64,000 bases of DNA from Tsukamurella paurometabola DSM 20162 (GTDB lineage Bacteria; Actinomycetota; Actinomycetes; Mycobacteriales; Mycobacteriaceae), in the NCBI RefSeq assembly GCF_000092225.1, contig NC_014158.1, forward strand, positions 310,001-374,000, read 5' to 3'. The notes under the pieces are model-generated. The model was not told the origin of the DNA. It saw only the letters and a list, made by a program, of their open reading frames with translations, and did not search any database. The translations under genes and the position numbers were made by a program. Of the stretch, positions 8,554 through 17,741 are shown in pieces (the stretch's first letter is position 1; each line of letters begins with the position of its first letter).

Positions 8554-10206
8554 ATGAAGCTGAAGTCGATTCGTAGTGGTGCGCTGACGTCGGTACTCGC
8601 CGTCGCCACCGTCGTGGGCGTCGTCGGTGCCCAACTCGCAGTACCGCCGACCGCGGAGCGGTCGTCGCCGGGTGTCGAGTACGTGCTCACGGCCGGCGAT
8701 CCGTCGGACGGTTCGGCCTCGTCCGGATCTGATTCGTCCGGATCCGGCTCTGCCGCAGGGGAGTCGAACGACGCGCCCACCGCTGCGGGTTCAGCGAGCG
8801 GCACCGAGACCGGATCGCCCACGGCGACGGATACCGCGGCGGAGAAGTCCGGCACCGCCGGGACCGCGACCGGTGCGCAGACCACCGGGACCGCGTCGGC
8901 CGGGACTGCGAACGGCGCTGCCGCGACCGGAACCCAGACCACCGGGACCGCGACCGGGTCCGCCCCGGAGCAGCCCACTGCGACGACCACGCCGACCGGC
9001 ACCACCGAGGCCGCGCCGACGACCGCTGTAGCGCCCGCCACGACGCAGGCGGGAACCGCCGCGCCCAGCGCGGCGGTCGTACCGTCCGCCACCGCGCCGT
9101 CGGCCACGGCGTCGTCCGAACCCTCACCGTCGGGCGCCAGCACGTCGGCGACCGCGACCCCGAAGACCGCGACAGGACAGTCGGATGCGCAGCAGCCGAC
9201 GGTCGCACCGTCCGCCTCGCCGCGCACCGATACCGCCTCGCCGGGCGGCGACACGACCGTGCCCGCCGCACCGTCGAGCCCGTTCGTGCAGCTCGCCCGG
9301 GACATCGGCGGCGCCCTCGGCGGCCTCATCGGCACCGGCACCGGTGGCCTCGTCGGCGTGGTCGGCGGCGCTGATTTCGCCACGCCCGCGCGAACCCTGG
9401 GCTCGTCGATCGGCTCCGCGATCGCCGCGGTCGCCGCTGGTGCCGCCGAGGGGGCCGCGAGCGAGCTGCTGGGCTGGAACCACGGACTGGATCTGATCGG
9501 TGGTGGCCTCGGGATCGCCGGTGCCACGGTCAAGGGAGCCGCGACCGAGCTCGGGCGTAGCCTTCCCGGCCTCGGCGGTGCCGTCCTCACCTCGGCGGAG
9601 CAAGTCGTGGTCCCGCTGTCCAAGACAGTCGCCGGTGCCACGGGCACGGCGGTCGGAGGGGCGATCGGCACGTCCCTCGCGGCCGTGGCTTCCGCGGCGG
9701 CCACCGCCACCGGTGTCGGAGTGGTCCTCGTCCCCTTCCTCGCTGCGGGTCTGCCGTACGCCGGCGCTCGGATCGGCGGCTCGATCGGCGGCGTCGTCGG
9801 CGATGTGGTCGGAGACGCGCTCACCGGCGGTTTCCGGGGTGCCGCGGCAGGCGGAGGCATCGGCGGGATCATCGGCGGAGCTTACGATTCCGCGACCACG
9901 GGCACTCCGCTGCTCGCCGCGCTGCGAGCCAGTGCCGAGGCCGGGCTCCAGGGCGCCGCGAGCGCCGGTCCGGCGGGCGCCGTGGTCGGTGCCGCGACCG
10001 GATTCCCCAGTCTCGGCGCGGCGATCGGTGAGCTGATCGGCAAGGTGGGAGCCTCCCCGTTCGACGTGCCGGGCCTGCCCCGGATCGTCGGACCGACCGC
10101 CGAACTCCTCGGGCGCACGATCGGCGGTGGCATCGGCGGCGCGGCGAACCTCGCGATCGGCACCATCGGCGGACTCATCGGAGTCACGCTCGGCAAGGAG
10201 AAGTAG
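8554..10206 (+). CDS. Secreted Gly-zipper protein with Thr/Ala/Ser-rich stalk
   Basis: I place the start at the ATG at 8554, which gives MKLKSIRSG plus a classic export signal (hydrophobic stretch to about residue 30); an in-frame GTG at 8524 lacks this. Residues about 45-250 are low-complexity Thr/Ser/Ala/Gly/Pro with imperfect TGT and ATG repeats, a likely glycosylated or cell-wall-spanning stalk. Residues about 260-550 consist of repeated GGxxGxxxG helices (Gly-zippers), for example GGIGGIIGG, typical of proteins that pack into or across membranes. Possible roles are an outer (mycolate) membrane-inserting or self-assembling surface protein. Its stop overlaps the lipoprotein gene by one base, so they form an operon. 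Confidence 0.6.
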   Translation: MKLKSIRSGALTSVLAVATVVGVVGAQLAVPPTAERSSPGVEYVLTAGDPSDGSASSGSDSSGSGSAAGESNDAPTAAGSASGTETGSPTATDTAAEKSGTAGTATGAQTTGTASAGTANGAAATGTQTTGTATGSAPEQPTATTTPTGTTEAAPTTAVAPATTQAGTAAPSAAVVPSATAPSATASSEPSPSGASTSATATPKTATGQSDAQQPTVAPSASPRTDTASPGGDTTVPAAPSSPFVQLARDIGGALGGLIGTGTGGLVGVVGGADFATPARTLGSSIGSAIAAVAAGAAEGAASELLGWNHGLDLIGGGLGIAGATVKGAATELGRSLPGLGGAVLTSAEQVVVPLSKTVAGATGTAVGGAIGTSLAAVASAAATATGVGVVLVPFLAAGLPYAGARIGGSIGGVVGDVVGDALTGGFRGAAAGGGIGGIIGGAYDSATTGTPLLAALRASAEAGLQGAASAGPAGAVVGAATGFPSLGAAIGELIGKVGASPFDVPGLPRIVGPTAELLGRTIGGGIGGAANLAIGTIGGLIGVTLGKEK

Positions 10207-10835
10207 TGCGGCGCACGCTCTTCGCACTGCTCACCACGGCTGCGGTGCTCGTCGCCGCCGGATGTTCGGGTTCGAGCGACGAGGCCCCGGCTACGACCAC
10301 CACGGCCGCTACCGATATGACGCTCGATGAATACCTCAAGTCGCACGGCGTCGCCGTCGTCGCGCAGACGGCGGCAGACCTCAAAGGCGTCCGCATCGCT
10401 GTGCAGCAGCCACCGAACTGGTTCGTCGACAGCGCTTTCCAGCTGCCCAACACGTTCGCGGTGATCGCCGATACCCGTGCCACCAGCGAAGGATTCACGC
10501 CGAACGCAACGGTCCTCGTGCACCGGCTCACGGGTGATATCGACCCCGCCGAAGCCATCCGCCGGGGACCGGTCGATACCACCCGCTATCCCGGATTCCG
10601 CCAGGACTCCGTGCAGATCGGTACCCGCGACGGCGATCCGTCGTCGACGATCCGGGGCAGTTACGACGACGGCAAAGGTCGCCGACTCGCGGTCTCCTCG
10701 ACCTACGTGATCCACTCCGGTGCGCAGCAGCGCCTCGCTGTTCAGCTCCTGGTGACCACGACGGAGAAGCAGGCGCAGACGCTGCGGGGCGACGTCCAGA
10801 CCCTCGTGGACGGCCTGAAGATCACCGACGTGTAA
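10206..10835 (+). CDS. LpqN/LpqT-family lipoprotein
   Basis: 209 residues, GTG start sharing a base with the upstream TAG. A signal peptide ends in a lipobox VAAGC with lipidated Cys20. The mature part has the LpqN layout: a DYL/EYL-type opening (TLDEYLKSHG), a buried PPNW segment, then an alternating sheet ending in a helix (TLRGDVQTLVDGLKI). LpqN-family lipoproteins are restricted largely to mycolic-acid bacteria and are envelope-associated. Coupling with the Gly-zipper protein suggests a joint envelope function. Confidence 0.8.
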   Translation: MRRTLFALLTTAAVLVAAGCSGSSDEAPATTTTAATDMTLDEYLKSHGVAVVAQTAADLKGVRIAVQQPPNWFVDSAFQLPNTFAVIADTRATSEGFTPNATVLVHRLTGDIDPAEAIRRGPVDTTRYPGFRQDSVQIGTRDGDPSSTIRGSYDDGKGRRLAVSSTYVIHSGAQQRLAVQLLVTTTEKQAQTLRGDVQTLVDGLKITDV

Positions 10836-11285
10836 TCGCGACCGGATCCGCATAGTTCATAAGCGATTGCTTACGTTCGGCCTAACGGCAGTGTCTTAGT
10901 GTGTCGATTCGAGGGTTCCCGATTCGGCGAAGGCGCCGAAGCAGCTAAAGCGCCACGTAAGTTTACGGGCGCTCCTCCAGCGCTGCATTCGCCGCTGTGC
11001 GTGGAGGGGTGTCTTCATTCCTAACCGCGAGCCGGAAGCGCCTTCGAATAGCGCAAGGTGGCGCTCAGCAGCGATGCACATCTCACCTGGTATCGACGTC
11101 CCGGGGGCCCGGCTAGCCCCTTGATGCCCGAGCAGATCGCGGGGCGGCGCAGTGCGGTGTAGATCGGCGCGTGGTGGTCCCGCCCTGCCCACGGATCTCC
11201 GGGAGTCGGCGGTTCGCTCACCGGAGTGCTCTGTCGTATGCCGTTCAACTTCGTGTGGGGCTGTAGGTCATCTAGCCCCCTGACT
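10836..11285. other. Gene-free stretch
   Basis: 450 bases with no credible coding frame, RBS or strong hairpin. It probably contains decayed sequence continuous with the permease remnant to its right. Confidence 0.4.
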
Positions 11286-12082
11286 TTATGCTTGTCGCCT
11301 GTACTCAAATACGGCGGCGACAGCGGCGGTCATAGTGACGCCGCTCGAGAGAACGGGGCGGACGGCTGCGGGAGTCCTTGGTAGAGGCCGGGGCCGAGGA
11401 TCGGCAGTGACCTGCAGTGAGGCCGGCGACAGCGGTGGCGGAATTCCGGTCGTCCACGGGGCCAGGGAGCCGAGCGTCCGCAGGCCGGCCACCGCCATCA
11501 TCGCGAAGACGTAGGCGGCGGTACCGCCGATCACGGGGGCGGGCAGCGAGGCGATGAGTGTACCCAGTGGGGCGAGGGGCGCCACCGCCGCAAGGAGCAG
11601 TCCAGCGGTGGCAGTCACGTATCGGCTGCGCACCCCGGTGACGCTGACGATGCCGATGTTCTCGCCGGTGGTGATCATCGTTTGTCCGCCGAACAGGCCC
11701 ACGAACAGTGAGGTGATCGCGTCGGTGCGGATCACCCGGCCCACCGTTCGTCCAGTGTTGATGCGCGCACCTACTATCTGGCGTTGAACACCGTCTGTTC
11801 CGTCGCCTCAGACATCGACGCCACGCCGAAGAGCAGCAGTGGCATGGCCGCCACCAGGTCCAAACGCGGGTTCCCGGAGGGCAGGAGCACCGGTAGCTGC
11901 AGCAGGCCGGATCCAGAGCGCATGGCCAGCCATGTGTCCGGTCGTGGCGGCGAGGGCAGTGCCCACGGCCATGCGAGAAGGACGGACGCGCATCGCAATC
12001 CTCCGGGCAGTACCCGCTGCAGGAGCACCGTCGCACCGATCGTCGCGGCGGCCAGTCCGACGACGACGTAGTGCGCCGCCAT
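11286..12082 (-). pseudogene. NCS2-family nucleobase permease remnant
   Basis: Two frames carry pieces of one uracil/xanthine permease. 11774-12082 holds the middle segment (AAMPLLLFGVASMSEATEQTV-like). After a frameshift, 11286-11744 carries the hallmark ITSLFVGLFGG, TTGENIGIVSVTGVRSR and IGGTAAYVFAMMAVAGLR blocks, with a plausible C-terminal end SSGVTMTAAVAAV. The N-terminal third is absent and the segment before the C terminus looks shortened. The gene is therefore a degraded fragment. It lies downstream of the minus-strand beta-propeller gene and may once have been in its operon. Confidence 0.75.
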
Positions 12083-12161
12083 CGGCAGGGTCAGCCGAGG
12101 TGCTGGTCGACCGCAGCGGTACCCGAGGATGCGACAGCATCGGTTGGGCCCTGCGTGCGCG

Positions 12162-13295
12162 TCACGCGAGGCCCCAGGCCTGGACCTGCTCCGCGGGATA
12201 GCGGTAGGCGCGGAAGACTGCGTTCCCCACGGCAGGGAAGACCGTTCGCGTCGAAGGATCGGGGTAGGCGGAGAACTGCGGGACCACGAACTCCCACACC
12301 ACCCGGCCCTCGGCCGTGACCTCGAACAGCCGCCCGAACGCGGCCTCGGTGATTAGGGTGTTGCCGTTCCAGAGCCGTTGCGCGCCTCCCATGAAGGGCG
12401 TGAAGAAGGCCTCGCGCGGGTTGTCGGCGTACTGCCAGACGACGGAGCCGTCCGCGGGGTCGAGCTCGATCACGCGGCTGTAGGTCACGGACTCCCCGTG
12501 CCGGAACGTCCCGTTGTCGAAGACCAGGAGGGTTCCGCTGTCGAGAGGGGTGACGTGGTGCTGCTGCGCCACGGTCTCAGGGTCGGCGACGGTGCGGACG
12601 TCCCCCGTCGCGCGGTCGATCACGACGACCGCGGAGACGCTGCGCAGACTGGCGACCACGGCGTCGTCGCCGAGCGGCTGCACGCTGTTGATCAGTGGCC
12701 AGTGCTCGCGCCAGTAGTGCGCCTGCAGGGGGAAGTCGAGGACGTCGAGGTGGTCGAAGGCGTTCCAGGACCACAGCAGCTCACCGTCGGGGCCCACCTC
12801 CTGGATGGTGTCGGCGTAGACGGTCGGCGTCCCGTCGGGGCCGGCGGCCTCGGTGCCGGGGTGGCCGCCGCGGACCGCGCGTGCGCGGTTGCCGGTGAGC
12901 GGTTCGAGCGCGGCGTAGAGGATCCGCCCGTCATCGAGGTGGTGGGCGTCGTGGTGCTGCAGCGGGTCGACAACCTCGGAGAGCATCTTCCCGTCGCGGT
13001 CGTAGCGGGCCATCGACCCGCCGCTGTACTTGCGCCACATGTCGAACAGCGCGGGCCCCTCCCCGCTGCCGACGAGGTTCCCGTTGTACGCGAGGCTGCC
13101 GTCCGCGAGGAGCCGCGCGTGCCGTCCGGGGCGGTACGGCAGGTTCCACCGGTGCACCTCGGCACCGTCCTCGTCGACGAGGTACACCGCGCCGTCGCCG
13201 CTCAGCGGCGCGTACAGCGTGTAGCCGCCGGCTGATCGCTCGGCGTCCCGGCCGATGAGGCCGGCGCCACGTCGCTTGAGAGTGTTCTGTTCCAC
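12162..13295 (-). CDS. Arylsulfotransferase-like beta-propeller protein
   Basis: 377 residues without a signal peptide. Repeated propeller blades (DEDGAEVHRWNLP, DRDGKMLSEVVDP, DPADGSVVWQYAD, TAEGRVVWEFVVP) are typical of the ASST/arylsulfotransferase superfamily. Histidine-rich turns (PLQHHDAHHLDDG near 110 and AQQHHVTPLDSG near 245) sit where family members carry sulfuryl-transfer histidines, and RLWNGNTLITEAAFGRLFE near 325 is another family block. Whether it transfers sulfate is uncertain, as many actinobacterial homologues are uncharacterised. The ATG has GAGGTGACC upstream. Confidence 0.7.
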   Translation of the reverse strand: MEQNTLKRRGAGLIGRDAERSAGGYTLYAPLSGDGAVYLVDEDGAEVHRWNLPYRPGRHARLLADGSLAYNGNLVGSGEGPALFDMWRKYSGGSMARYDRDGKMLSEVVDPLQHHDAHHLDDGRILYAALEPLTGNRARAVRGGHPGTEAAGPDGTPTVYADTIQEVGPDGELLWSWNAFDHLDVLDFPLQAHYWREHWPLINSVQPLGDDAVVASLRSVSAVVVIDRATGDVRTVADPETVAQQHHVTPLDSGTLLVFDNGTFRHGESVTYSRVIELDPADGSVVWQYADNPREAFFTPFMGGAQRLWNGNTLITEAAFGRLFEVTAEGRVVWEFVVPQFSAYPDPSTRTVFPAVGNAVFRAYRYPAEQVQAWGLA

Positions 13296-14000
13296 GGGTC
13301 ACCTCATTGGATCAGGGGCAGGAGTACTGAATATTCAGCCGCAGCGGTGATGCGCGCGTGCGTGCGCTGGTGCGCGGACGACGCGCCTCCGCGCATTGGA
13401 GATCACCGGACGCGCCGCCGACGACCGGGACTTCTCTCGACGCCGAGCAACTGCATGCAGGCGACTGCCTCTACATCATCGCTAGAAACCATCCACCGCT
13501 GGCGGGGACTCACGGACGACACCACAGTGATCCTGATGACCGTCGCCGACGACCGACGAGTTATCCGCACCTAATGATAAACAATACGGACACGTACTCG
13601 CTGAGAGTGAGGGTCTACCGCATACCGGAGTAGGGCACCGCCATCACTAGCCGCAGCGCGAGCCGCGGGCGCTCTCCGGCTGGATAGAGTGGTGTCGTCG
13701 TTGCGGAATCAATCGAGGTTGATCTCGCTTCGAGGCCAGCCTGTGCAGTGCATGGTGTCGGACGGTATTGCGGATGCTCGGGCGCGAGCTCGAGTCGCGT
13801 GGGCAGCTTGCTGCGGGGCGCCTTCTGTAACTGCCCGTACACTGCACTATGCGCGCACGGCTTGCGCTTCCACGCGCGCTGTTGACGAGCTTGTAGCTCG
13901 GTACAGCAAGCGCCCACATTGCGGCGGCCCACATAGCGCTCTGCGGTGCGTCGCCGACACTGGTTACAGTTATCGATGCTTGATTCCACCAAATGCAATC
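13296..14000. other. Long intergenic region
   Basis: About 700 bases with no frame I would call. It separates the propeller gene from the plus-strand lipoprotein and should hold both promoters. I see no tRNA, hairpin terminator or convincing riboswitch. Confidence 0.4.
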
Positions 14001-14005
14001 GGAGG
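14001..14005 (+). promoter_or_regulatory. Ribosome-binding site fixing the lipoprotein start
   Basis: GGAGG eight bases before the ATG at 14014. It lies inside the longer open frame beginning at 13993 and so decides for the inner start. Confidence 0.7.
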
Positions 14006-14013
14006 TAGTTTTC

Positions 14014-14661
14014 ATGAAGAAGTACGTGACTCGTCGGTTTGTCGGCGTCATTGCAGGCCTCGGAGCCGCTGCAGTGATCGTGACCGGATGCAGCAACGCG
14101 AGCGATACCGCGTCGTCGGCGACCAGCGCTGCCGGCAGTGCCGCCTCGGATGCGACCGCTGCTGTGGGGAGTGCTGCCGCTAGCGTGTCCTCGGCGGTCG
14201 CTGGCGCAACCCCGGAGGCCAAGGTCAAAGATTCAGATGGCAAAGAGATCACTCTGATCGGTCCGGTCGCCGCGAAGTACAACGCCGCTACACCTGAGCA
14301 GCGCGCCGATCTGGGCGCAGCACTGACTGGTGAACGTAGTTCGGGCAAGCGTGACAATGGCGTCGTCTTCCAGCAGTTCAAGGGCGGGGTGATCGTTGCA
14401 AAGAACAACAACGCTGACACGCCTGCGTTCATCACGTGGGGCAAGATCCGCGACGCCTGGAACGTTAACCGCGACACTACGGGCAACCCGGCCGCGAACG
14501 GCGCCAACGGCTCCGTCGGCCCCCTCGGCGTTCCCACCAGCGACGAGACCACCGAGGGCACGGTCAAGACGAGCACCTTCGAACACGGCAAGATCACGTT
14601 CGACACCACGACCGGCAAAGTCGAGGTCACCGTCAACGGCAAGCAGGTCGCAGCGAACTAG
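14014..14661 (+). CDS. LGFP-repeat-like lipoprotein
   Basis: 215 residues from the ATG at 14014, which has a perfect GGAGG eight bases upstream; the in-frame ATG at 13993 has none. Signal peptide with lipobox VTGC (Cys at about 22), then an Ala/Ser-rich spacer (about 25-65) and an LGFP-like module: DLGAALTGERSS, VVFQQFKGGVIVAKN, ITWGKIRDAWN, and a second GPLGVPTSDE block. LGFP modules occur in mycolyltransferases and other wall proteins of corynebacteria and mycobacteria and are thought to anchor to the cell wall. Followed by a good terminator. Confidence 0.75.
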   Translation: MKKYVTRRFVGVIAGLGAAAVIVTGCSNASDTASSATSAAGSAASDATAAVGSAAASVSSAVAGATPEAKVKDSDGKEITLIGPVAAKYNAATPEQRADLGAALTGERSSGKRDNGVVFQQFKGGVIVAKNNNADTPAFITWGKIRDAWNVNRDTTGNPAANGANGSVGPLGVPTSDETTEGTVKTSTFEHGKITFDTTTGKVEVTVNGKQVAAN

Positions 14662-14710
14662 CCCAGCCCAGGGCTGCTCACCTGCTCCGACGAAGACAGA
14701 AGAATGCAAT

Positions 14711-14739
14711 GCCCTGTCACCGGATCCCGGTGACAGGGC
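14711..14739 (+). terminator. Terminator of the LGFP lipoprotein gene
   Basis: Perfect 13-bp stem (14711-14723 with 14727-14739) with a three-base loop, 50 bases after the stop codon. Confidence 0.75.
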
Positions 14740-14995
14740 GTTCGCGCACGCACCCGTCTAGTGCCAGTGCCCCTGGTTCAACGCTCCCAAGAGCGTTGTC
14801 GGTTTACCTACGTTCCCTCCCGGCGTATGGTGACGCGCTCAGCCCGTAATGATCAGCCCGACCATCAGGAGCACGGAGTTGCCTGTTGGCGACGTTCCGC
14901 AGCACAGTGTGGCATGACTCGTCGCGCCCCGTACGTCAATTAGAGACGTTGGCTGGGTGAGGTGCGTCTGTCGCCGGGCGAGCATGTAGACGGGT

Positions 14996-15427
14996 TTAGT
15001 GGCTCGCGGTCACCTCTAGCGCCACAGCACTCATCTCGGCAATGACACGCGCCATGTAGTCACTCGAAATTTGGTAGGCGCCTCCTGCGGTGCGGGCTAG
15101 GATTGAGGTGCCGGTAAGGGTTCGCAGGTGGTGGTACATTTTTCCTTTCGACTCGATTTCTACGGCGCTCAGAATTTCCGCAGGTGTTTTCGCGCCTTCG
15201 GCTAGAGCTCGTATAATAGACAGTCGCGTCGGATTTCCTATGGCTGAGAAGAAGTTGGATATCCGGACCAGTGGCAATTCGGTGCTCGACGCGGCGTCAT
15301 CCGGCGGGGTTCGCAGGCTTGAAACTATTTTAGCGTCTCCGCTAGCCTCCAGCGCATGCAGTCGTTGTTCAATAGCTTCTAGGCGCGCGTTAACTTCCTG
15401 AAGATCAGAGGATGATTCGCTGGACAT
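14996..15427 (-). CDS. ArsR-family winged-helix regulator of the SDP-like cluster
   Basis: 143 residues from the ATG at 15425-15427, which has AGAAGTGAT upstream; an earlier ATG at 15457 would overlap the preceding gene. The N terminus (about 8-32) is a heptad-patterned coiled coil (LQEVNARLEAIEQRLHAL), unusual for ArsR proteins. The wHTH follows: FFSAIGNPTRLSIIRALAEG, then EILSAVEIESKGKMYHHLRTL as recognition helix. No metal-binding ELCVCDL motif is present. Seven bases separate it from the SdpA-like stop. In Bacillus, SdpR of this family represses the SDP immunity operon, so a role as local autoregulator is reasonable. Repressed targets are unknown. Confidence 0.75.
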   Translation of the reverse strand: MSSESSSDLQEVNARLEAIEQRLHALEASGDAKIVSSLRTPPDDAASSTELPLVRISNFFSAIGNPTRLSIIRALAEGAKTPAEILSAVEIESKGKMYHHLRTLTGTSILARTAGGAYQISSDYMARVIAEMSAVALEVTASH

Positions 15428-15434
15428 ATCACTT

Positions 15435-16004
15435 CTAGCTTCTGTCAGATTTTGCAATTCGATTTTTCCAGAGGGCGCTGGCTTCAGAAACGTATAGGAC
15501 TTCCATTCTTGCTTTTGAGTCGAATCCTCCGTACCGAGTGATTGCGAATTGCATTTTTTCTGTCGAGATGTAGGGATATTTCATATTCTCAGATAGTTGT
15601 TCTGACGGACTGGTTTGCCGTGCCGATATCTCAGCCAGAGATCGTAATATCAGCAGCGGCGCTTCAGCTGATCCGGGATTGGTGTTTCTTAGGCTCTTGA
15701 GAGCAGACTGGCACACATCAAGGAGCGCCTTATTTAGCCTTTGCTCCGGGTACCACAGCCCGTGGCGCCACTGACGGCTACACGTTGCTGGTTGAGCGAA
15801 CTGCCATTCGGTGACGTTATCGCTCCCTGTTCCGGTGCGAAAGAGGAGGGCGAAATCATACCGAATGGGGTCGGGTGCAAAAAATCGCCAGTCCGGGAGC
15901 ACTAGTCCGTTACGGTCGGCTTTTCGTAACCGGTCGAACGCGCGAAGCGGATGCTGCGAAAATACTGTCATGCTCAGAAGCGAAGCGAGTATAAAAGTGA
16001 TCAT
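15435..16004 (-). CDS. SdpA-like protein (antimicrobial-peptide maturation partner)
   Basis: 189 residues. An N-terminal hydrophobic helix (about 1-17) is followed by LPDWRFFAPDPIRYDFALLFR (about 36-56), matching the W-x-F-F-x-x-x-P signature of SdpA-type and related proteins that accompany HTTM membrane proteins. In Bacillus SdpA works with SdpB to turn the SdpC precursor into the mature SDP toxin. The start ATG has GGGAGTGAATT upstream and follows the HTTM stop by three bases, giving strong coupling. The assignment rests on one motif plus context; it could also be called a DUF5819-like protein. Confidence 0.6.
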   Translation of the reverse strand: MITFILASLLSMTVFSQHPLRAFDRLRKADRNGLVLPDWRFFAPDPIRYDFALLFRTGTGSDNVTEWQFAQPATCSRQWRHGLWYPEQRLNKALLDVCQSALKSLRNTNPGSAEAPLLILRSLAEISARQTSPSEQLSENMKYPYISTEKMQFAITRYGGFDSKARMEVLYVSEASALWKNRIAKSDRS

Positions 16005-16007
16005 AAT

Positions 16008-17711
16008 TCACTCCCGTGGCGTCGGCGGAAACAATGCCGGCAATACTTCTCGAGATAAGTAGCGGATACTATGCGGGTCAGTTAGCGAGGAGGTGCTTGA
16101 ATTATTTTCGTTGACGCAATTAAATTCGCAGAGTTTTTGAGCTTTGCCCAATATTTCCCGGGTTTTCGGATTTACTTCTCTCGTTGCGACTAAGCTTATT
16201 TGGCAGTCCAATATTGTTAGGGGTGCAATCAGTGCCGAGGGGTCGAGGGAGAAGTATTTGCGTAGGGAAGATCGTGCATTTCGCCACCTGTGCGGGACGT
16301 TGAAAGCAGATCGCAGGTGGCGACTGCTTTTATCCGGTCCTTCGTGCGGAGTGATAGCTGTCCACCCGAGCCCCATCTGGAGTGTGAACTGACGAATTGC
16401 CAGGTTTTGGTCCATCTGCTTCCTTCGGTTGACTTCCTCGGGAGTGCCGGCAGCAGATGGAAGTTCTGGATTCATCAGAACTAGACCGGATACACGGTCT
16501 GGACATAGAGCTGCAGCTAAAATCGAATTCGAGGCCGCTGATCTGTGAGCAAGTAGGGTCGGTGCCGCGCCGCTCTCTTCGTTCCAAAAACCAATAAAAT
16601 CGGCTAGTGTACGAGAAATGCTGTACGGCACACCATCACATAGAAGCTCCTCAAATCGCACCACTACGTGATACTCTTGCGCAATTTCATGCGCCAGACG
16701 TTCTGCGTCTAAGCCGCTCTCTCCGATTGCAGGTTCAATTATGATTGTGTGTTTATTTGGGTCACCGTAGCTTCGATACCTTATGCTCCCGCCGTCGGTC
16801 GAGTTGAAATTGCTTGTTGCTGCCCTTAGAGTTCTATACTCTGCGGTTGATCTACGCTGCGCCATAAAGCCGACAGCAAGCCCTACACACGAGGTTATCC
16901 CTACAAATACAGGTACTCTGTCGTATCGTTTTTCAGAGAGCTCTGAGTGCTTCGCGGTGATGTAGCGAACAGCTGGGAGCATCGAACCGAAGCCCCAGGG
17001 GAAGCGGTTCAGCCCCATCGTGAAGGCTGTCGTTATATGGAAAATTTCGGCACCGCGTATCATCCACTCGCGCGGCCTAGCGGGCAGCACGAATACCACG
17101 GGATATAGGGCTTCTCCGAATACTGTAATACACGTGGCCGTCTTCGCGAATCCGGGGTGGTTATTCATGAAATCCCACACGGTCTTGTTTCCGAAGGTTC
17201 GCGTTCGCATGATTCCTGTTAGCGCTGAGCCATCTAGCCAACTTGGATTGGTCAGTTTGGTCACGCCGGCTACGGTGTAAGAAAGAACCGATTGCAGTCC
17301 TGCATACCACAGGCAAGCGTCAACCTCGGTTGGCCGCAGACCCGAGCATCGCGCCAATGTAACGGAAAGTCTTGATACGAACGCTGCATGATCTGATCCC
17401 TCAGCACCATAATGGTGTTTGGGAAGCAATAGAGCCGATGAGAGCAGAACTGCCATACTCGTGACTGATTTGACCCGGTTATTTGCATTGGTCAAGCATA
17501 TAACTGAGCTTACGATACGCACACAATGAAGCGTGCGTGTTCCATTTTTGCTTCCTATTGCACTCCACCACGTTGGTGTGGTAGGTGCAAGGTTCGCCGC
17601 GTAAGGATCTTCATATATTGCCTGATATTCTTTGGAGTTGGAGACTAGGATAGATTCAAGGCTGCTGAGTAGTGTTGTTGCTGCGCTAATTTTATCTATT
17701 CGAGAAAGCAT
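16008..17711 (-). CDS. HTTM (SdpB-like) membrane protein fused to an alpha/beta hydrolase
   Basis: 567 residues from the ATG at 17709-17711. An upstream in-frame GTG at 17798 would encode the hairpin at 17742-17779, so I prefer the later start. Residues about 1-310 are a multi-helix membrane region with HTTM features (YAGLQSVLSYTVAGVTKLTNPSWLDGSAL, TCITVFGEALYPVVFVLPARP, EIFHITTAFTMGLNRFPW). SdpB belongs to this family. Residues about 325-567 read as an alpha/beta hydrolase: IRYRSYGDPNKHTIIIEP, a strand into LLAHRSAASNSILAAALCP, then VSGLVLMNPELP. The nucleophile elbow is atypical (His-Arg-Ser-Ala-Ala where G-x-S-x-G is usual). This is a cell-surface or membrane processing enzyme, probably acting on the small peptide. 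Confidence 0.65.
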   Translation of the reverse strand: MLSRIDKISAATTLLSSLESILVSNSKEYQAIYEDPYAANLAPTTPTWWSAIGSKNGTRTLHCVRIVSSVICLTNANNRVKSVTSMAVLLSSALLLPKHHYGAEGSDHAAFVSRLSVTLARCSGLRPTEVDACLWYAGLQSVLSYTVAGVTKLTNPSWLDGSALTGIMRTRTFGNKTVWDFMNNHPGFAKTATCITVFGEALYPVVFVLPARPREWMIRGAEIFHITTAFTMGLNRFPWGFGSMLPAVRYITAKHSELSEKRYDRVPVFVGITSCVGLAVGFMAQRRSTAEYRTLRAATSNFNSTDGGSIRYRSYGDPNKHTIIIEPAIGESGLDAERLAHEIAQEYHVVVRFEELLCDGVPYSISRTLADFIGFWNEESGAAPTLLAHRSAASNSILAAALCPDRVSGLVLMNPELPSAAGTPEEVNRRKQMDQNLAIRQFTLQMGLGWTAITPHEGPDKSSRHLRSAFNVPHRWRNARSSLRKYFSLDPSALIAPLTILDCQISLVATREVNPKTREILGKAQKLCEFNCVNENNSSTSSLTDPHSIRYLSREVLPALFPPTPRE

Positions 17712-17741
17712 CTTTTTGCGGCTGCTAATTTTAGGCGTCGC

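Noticed and set aside
8415-9872. A 485-codon minus-strand frame through the secreted-protein gene
   Set aside because: Pure Pro/Ala/Val mirror of the Gly/Thr/Ala codons of the plus-strand gene; no start signal.
13590-13690. CTGAGAG followed by GGGCACC, recalling a thiamine (THI-box) riboswitch
   Set aside because: The second conserved block of the THI box is absent, spacing is wrong, and no thiamine gene follows.
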